Shown here: positions 5,928 to 8,878 of the stretch, one piece after another
Layout of the letters: each line of letters starts with the position of its first letter
Numbering within the stretch: position 1 is the stretch's first letter
From: an uncultured Microbacteriaceae bacterium
Lineage (GTDB): Bacteria; Actinomycetota; Actinomycetes; Actinomycetales; Microbacteriaceae
Direction: 5' to 3'
DNA: 8,878 nt
Assembly (NCBI GenBank): GCA_943914115.1
Contig: CALUAU010000084.1
Span: 1 to 8,878 of the forward strand
Notes under the pieces: generated by a model
Database searches by the model: none
What the model was told of the DNA's origin: nothing
The model's input: only the letters and a program-made list of their open reading frames with translations
Translations under genes and position numbers: made by a program

Positions 5928-7528
5928 TATGACTTTTTAGTCTTGGTGGGTTCGGAGTCGTTTTGAGCTGCCGGCTCGGAAGGTTTGGCTGACTGCTGTG
6001 GGGTTGGAATATTGAGCTGTTGGAAAACTGCGCGCATCTGGTCAAGATAGCCGATAACCTCGTCGCGTTCATCTTGCAACTCGCGAAGACGACGTTCGGC
6101 GTCGGCAGTTTGGGCGCGGCTGCGCTCTTCGAACTCGCGGGCGCGCTCGCGTGCCTGGCGGTTTGCCTGCTCGAGCAGGGTTGCGGCGCGACGTTCGGCC
6201 GACTCGATTGTTTCTTGCGCTCGGGCGCGAGCGTCGGCTGAGACTTTGTTCGATTCGCGTCGCACCTGTTCGCTGCGCTGGTTGAGATCGGCCAGCTGTT
6301 CGGTGGCCTCGTCAATCATGCGCTTAGCTGCAGCCTCGGCGTTGCGTCCGGCAGCGACCAGTTGCTTCTCAAGTTCGTTTCGCTTGGTGGTTAGCTCAAC
6401 TTCTTGCTTCGAGCGTGCCTCTGCCAGCTCGCGCATGACCGTTTCGCGCTGTTCACTCAGCTCGGCGTTGAGTCGGGTGCGCAGTTCGTTCTGTTCGCGT
6501 TCGAGGGCGTGGTGCACTTCGTCGCTTTCGAGTTCGGCCTGGGCACGCAGATCGGCTGCCTCTCGTTCGGCGATCTCACGCAGCGCGGCGGTTTCACGCT
6601 CGGCCTGTTCGCGCAGCGACTGCGCTTCCGACTCTGCCTCGGTGCGCAGGCGGGTCAGCTCGGCGTTGAGCGTTTCGCGAGCGGTGCTGGTTTCGCGGTC
6701 GAAACGAGTTTGGGCTTCGCTGAGCTCTTTCTCTTGCTGGTGGCGACGCTGCGCCAGCTCGTTCTCAAGCTCGGCGCGGCGTTCAATGAGGTCGCGCTTG
6801 AGGGCTTCGCGGCCCTGCTCAACTTCGGCGGTGCCGGTGAGGCGAAACTCTTCGAATGTGCGCTGCTGTTCGGCGAGCTTGGCGAGCGATTCGGCCAGCT
6901 CGGTTTCGTGCTTCTGACGCTGCCGGGCGATTTCTTCGTTGACGGCGGCACGGGCGGCAGCGATTTCGCGGTCGGTTGAGTGCCGACGCTCGCGCAGTTC
7001 AGCGGTGATCTGGTTTTTGACCGACTCAATTTCGCTCTCTTGGTTTTGGCGGGTGAGTTCGGCTTCCTGGGTGGCGTTTTCGACGAGCTGGTCGGCGGTC
7101 GACTGTGCCTCGGCCTGAATGCGACGGGCGGATGCGTCAGCCTCGCCGGTCACACGTTCGGAATAGTCGTTGGCGTCTTGCTGCACTTTGAGTGCGTTCT
7201 GGCGTGCCTCGCTCAGCAGGCGATCGGCTTCACGGTTGGCATCTGCGATGAGTCGGGCCGCCTGCTCTTCAGCCGTGGCGAGCGTACCGGCAAGTCGGGT
7301 GCCAAGGCCCGCATAGGTGGGAGCATCGTTCTCTTTGAGTGCCTGCTGTAGTTCGGAGTTGCGCTTGGTGAGTCGCTGGAGTTCGTTCTCGCGATCCCGC
7401 AGCATGCGGGAAGCCTGCTGTGACTCGTTTTCAAGCTGTTTAATGCGCTGCTTGAGCTGCGCGATTGCCTCGTCTACCTCTTCACGGATGTACCCGCGCA
7501 TCGCAATGGTGAAATTGAAGTCATCCAC
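5927..7528 (-). CDS. DivIVA-motif long coiled-coil protein (polar scaffold-like)
   Basis: A 533-aa highly charged protein. Residues 4-19 contain F4, F6 and RGYIREEVD, the N-terminal targeting motif of DivIVA/Wag31-type proteins. After this, nearly the whole chain to about 505 is predicted coiled coil rich in Glu, Arg, Ala and Gln, with a break near DAPTYAGLG (68-76) and a DivIVA-like EEQAARLIADANREADRLLSEA segment from about 87. Residues 298-352 show an 11-residue repeat. The C-terminus has DEVIGYLDQMRAVF and a flexible Pro/Ser/Lys tail. It resembles Streptomyces Scy/FilP-type scaffolds in architecture, but is far shorter than Scy, and orthology is not claimed. GTG 7528 is chosen for GGGAGGT nine bases upstream and because it puts the motif at the N-terminus; a TTG at 7582 is less likely. 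Coupled to the downstream AI-2E gene; divergent from the gene at 7746. Confidence 0.88.
   Translation of the reverse strand: MDDFNFTIAMRGYIREEVDEAIAQLKQRIKQLENESQQASRMLRDRENELQRLTKRNSELQQALKENDAPTYAGLGTRLAGTLATAEEQAARLIADANREADRLLSEARQNALKVQQDANDYSERVTGEADASARRIQAEAQSTADQLVENATQEAELTRQNQESEIESVKNQITAELRERRHSTDREIAAARAAVNEEIARQRQKHETELAESLAKLAEQQRTFEEFRLTGTAEVEQGREALKRDLIERRAELENELAQRRHQQEKELSEAQTRFDRETSTARETLNAELTRLRTEAESEAQSLREQAERETAALREIAEREAADLRAQAELESDEVHHALEREQNELRTRLNAELSEQRETVMRELAEARSKQEVELTTKRNELEKQLVAAGRNAEAAAKRMIDEATEQLADLNQRSEQVRRESNKVSADARARAQETIESAERRAATLLEQANRQARERAREFEERSRAQTADAERRLRELQDERDEVIGYLDQMRAVFQQLNIPTPQQSAKPSEPAAQNDSEPTKTKKS
6473..6637 (-). repeat. Hendecad (11-residue) repeat in the coiled coil
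   Basis: Five consecutive 11-residue units cover residues 298-352, each beginning Ala-Glu or Leu-Glu: AESEAQSLREQ, AERETAALREI, AEREAADLRAQ, AELESDEVHHA, LEREQNELRTR. A core Leu recurs at 305, 316 and 327, with V338 and L349 in the same register. An 11-residue period favours a slightly right-handed or straight coiled coil rather than a heptad supercoil. Confidence 0.75.
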
Positions 7529-7537
7529 TCGAATCAA

Positions 7538-7544
7538 ACCTCCC
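7538..7544 (-). promoter_or_regulatory. Ribosome binding site that fixes the coiled-coil gene start
   Basis: GGGAGGT on the minus strand lies nine bases before GTG 7528. It falls inside the frame of the longer TTG-started alternative, which has no such site, so the shorter protein is preferred. Confidence 0.8.
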
Positions 7545-7583
7545 GGTAAAGTTGCCGACGCCGTGCGTCTACGCTCGGGCAAG

Positions 7584-7589
7584 AGCCTA
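7584..7589 (-). promoter_or_regulatory. Weak candidate -10 box (TAGGCT) for the coiled-coil gene
   Basis: TAGGCT on the minus strand, the same hexamer seen before pyrH, lies about 55 bases before the GTG start. The -35 position (AATTTC) is poor. A second option, TAAATT at 7609-7614, lies in the only A+T-rich patch of the region (7603-7627). Confidence 0.28.
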
Positions 7590-7671
7590 GTGTGCCCCCG
7601 TAACCCGAAATTTACATATCGAAAAAAGTGGCCGTGGCCGGCCGTATTGACCTTCTGCCCAGGTGAAAACA

Positions 7672-7697
7672 GGGTGCTGGTTTAAAATTGAGCACCC
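7672..7697 (+). promoter_or_regulatory. Inverted repeat around a TAAAAT -10-like box (candidate operator/promoter)
   Basis: GGGTGCT (7672-7678) and AGCACCC (7691-7697) are exact complements separated by 12 A+T-rich bases that contain TAAAAT (7683-7688), a good -10 match for the gene at 7746. TTGACC at 7647-7652 is a fine -35 but is 30 nt from TAAAAT; it is 17 nt from CAGGGT at 7670-7675, giving a second possible promoter overlapping the left arm. A dyad over the -10 box in a divergent region suggests a repressor site, or else an RNA hairpin in a longer leader. Confidence 0.45.
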
Positions 7698-7745
7698 GTT
7701 CGGTAACCAAGAGTTGGGCAATCGGTCGGATACGGAGGAGAACTG

Positions 7746-8878
7746 GTGCGATTTATTCTGTCTGCGCTTGCGGCGGTGGCCGGTGCCGTGCTGTTGACGA
7801 TTGGTCTGATGCAGTTCTCGGAGGCAGCCGCTATTGATTCGATTACTGCCAGTGGCGAATCGCAGTCTGATGCGCCGGTGCTGGTACTTGATGAAAAGGT
7901 GCTGTCGTCACACGCCGGCGCCCAGTCGATCAAGATTTCCGGTGACGGCAAGATTGCTGTAGCCATCGGTCGCACCAGTGATGTGCGCGGTTGGGTTGGC
8001 GAGGCCAAACACGATGTCATCAGCATCGGCCCGAGCGCTGATGGCCATGCCGACCAGGAAGCTTTGGAGTTTACCTCCACCGGTTCCGAAACCAAGGTGC
8101 CGAATCCTCTCAATAGCGATCTGTGGATCGAAACCATCGAGGGTGATGGTGAACTGACGATTAACACCGTTGTCGCACCCGGCTACTCGATGCTGATTGC
8201 GAGCGATGGTGCGCATCCGGCACCGTCGAAAGTGGCAATCACTTGGCCGTTCGGAGGGTACGCTCCGCTGTCGGGGCCGCTGATTGTCTCGGGCGCGGTG
8301 CTGCTGGTGGTGGCTGGGCTGCTGCTGTGGTGGGCGCTGGCCGCGCGTCGACGCGCGCAACGCCGCCAGGTGGTTGCGCCGGTGGTGCCGGTCGAAAAGG
8401 CCGAAGTAGCGGAGCAGGCAGAGGCTGCTGGTGAGGGCGACGAATGGTCGGCCGTGCACTGGGACGAACAGGTGGCGGCCAGCGAAATCGCCGAAGCCGA
8501 GACCGCGCGGCGCGATCACGAGATCGATATCGAACTTGAGTCAACCCCCGACCTCGATCTGTCCACACCCTTCCAGCCACGCGATGCTGCCGAAGAGCCG
8601 CTGCCGACTTCAGAAATCCCGATCATTCGCGATACTGAGCCGGTAGCTCATGACTGGCACGAGGCATCGCAGCACCACGATGCCGAGCCGGTCGCGTCGG
8701 TATCCGATCCGGTCGTGGTCGACGAGCCGGTCGCGTCGGTATCCGAACCGGTCGTGGTTGACGAACCGGATACGCCGCAGTGGCAGCGAGCCGACGAGTT
8801 GTTTGGTCACACCGCATCCCCCGTGGCTGGAGTGGCACTGCCGACCATACCCGAGGCCAACACTGAGCCGCCTGTCTC
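7746..8878 (+). CDS. Two-TM membrane protein with large extracytoplasmic domain and acidic cytosolic tail, 3' partial
   Basis: At least 377 aa, open to the window end with no stop. GTG 7746 is preceded by GGAGGAG (7734-7740), five bases away. Residues 3-22 form a signal-anchor-like helix. Residues 30-175 would lie outside, beta-rich in character (LVLDEKVLSSHAGAQSIKIS, VAIGRTSDVRGWVG, GELTINTVVAPGYSMLIASDG). A second helix (177-199) is followed by an ARRRAQRR stop-transfer cluster and a long acidic, Pro/Val-rich cytosolic tail. I recognise the general type as a conserved hypothetical membrane protein of Microbacteriaceae, but know no function. The tail contains a 13-residue tandem repeat. It is transcribed divergently from the coiled-coil scaffold gene, so shared regulation is possible. 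Confidence 0.85.
   Translation, partial: MRFILSALAAVAGAVLLTIGLMQFSEAAAIDSITASGESQSDAPVLVLDEKVLSSHAGAQSIKISGDGKIAVAIGRTSDVRGWVGEAKHDVISIGPSADGHADQEALEFTSTGSETKVPNPLNSDLWIETIEGDGELTINTVVAPGYSMLIASDGAHPAPSKVAITWPFGGYAPLSGPLIVSGAVLLVVAGLLLWWALAARRRAQRRQVVAPVVPVEKAEVAEQAEAAGEGDEWSAVHWDEQVAASEIAEAETARRDHEIDIELESTPDLDLSTPFQPRDAAEEPLPTSEIPIIRDTEPVAHDWHEASQHHDAEPVASVSDPVVVDEPVASVSEPVVVDEPDTPQWQRADELFGHTASPVAGVALPTIPEANTEPPV
8685..8762 (+). repeat. Two tandem 39-bp in-frame repeats
   Basis: Units 8685-8723 and 8724-8762 differ at two of 39 bases and encode EPVASVSDPVVVD and EPVASVSEPVVVD. A third copy begins with GAACCGGA at 8763 and then diverges. The near identity at DNA level points to recent duplication in the disordered tail. 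Confidence 0.92.

Noticed and set aside
6246..6979. Plus-strand open frames of 191-223 aa inside the coiled-coil gene
   Set aside because: Ser/Arg-rich or Leu/Phe-rich shadows of a biased Glu/Arg/Ala coding sequence, with no ribosome sites and no recognisable domain.
7682..8519. Minus-strand open frames opposite the two-TM protein gene
   Set aside because: The plus frame has a strong ribosome site, a signal anchor, a TM helix and continuous coding character; the minus frames have none.
1..8878. Mobile element, phage, CRISPR or defence island
   Set aside because: No transposase, integrase, terminal repeats, spacer-repeat pattern or nuclease/helicase domain was seen on either strand.

Overview
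The window looks like chromosomal DNA of a high-G+C actinobacterium, most likely order Micrococcales and probably family Microbacteriaceae. This placement is inferred from protein character, not from a search. The supporting signs are frequent GTG starts, promoter-like -10 boxes of the TANNNT type, four-fold DivIVA-motif proteins, and a small CPGC...HWHTxCW protein typical of Actinobacteria. No rRNA, tRNA, CRISPR array, insertion sequence, integrase or phage gene was seen.

Left part (1-3613, all +): a perfect 34-bp palindrome is followed by pyrH (UMP kinase), a PACE-family efflux transporter gene, frr (ribosome recycling factor), cdsA (CDP-diglyceride synthase) and a small protein with four DivIVA-type GYxxxxVD motifs. 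This is the widespread pyrH-frr-cdsA backbone, normally following rpsB-tsf. The transporter gene sits between pyrH and frr, which are adjacent in most bacteria.

Middle (3614-4864, +): a hairpin-rich intergenic stretch and a probable promoter lead to a secreted or membrane-tethered transglycosylase-like protein, closed by a strong intrinsic terminator. A 105-aa zinc-ribbon-like protein follows, probably from its own leaderless promoter.

Right part: two genes on the minus strand form a unit. A 533-aa DivIVA-motif coiled-coil protein (Scy/Wag31-like in style) is joined by a TAATG stop/start overlap to an AI-2E family membrane protein gene. Divergent from it, across a 217-bp intergenic region with an inverted repeat around a -10-like box, is a two-TM membrane protein of unknown function with a long acidic tail. 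It runs off the window end.

As a whole the window combines translation and nucleotide housekeeping (pyrH, frr), phospholipid synthesis (cdsA), a wall hydrolase, and two proteins with DivIVA-type polar targeting or scaffold motifs. A link to polar growth and envelope assembly is a reasonable hypothesis but is inferred only from context. I see no clear evidence for a wholly new defence or mobile system. The least ordinary points are the PACE gene inside the pyrH-frr pair, the duplicated DivIVA-motif protein, and the coiled-coil/AI-2E coupled pair.
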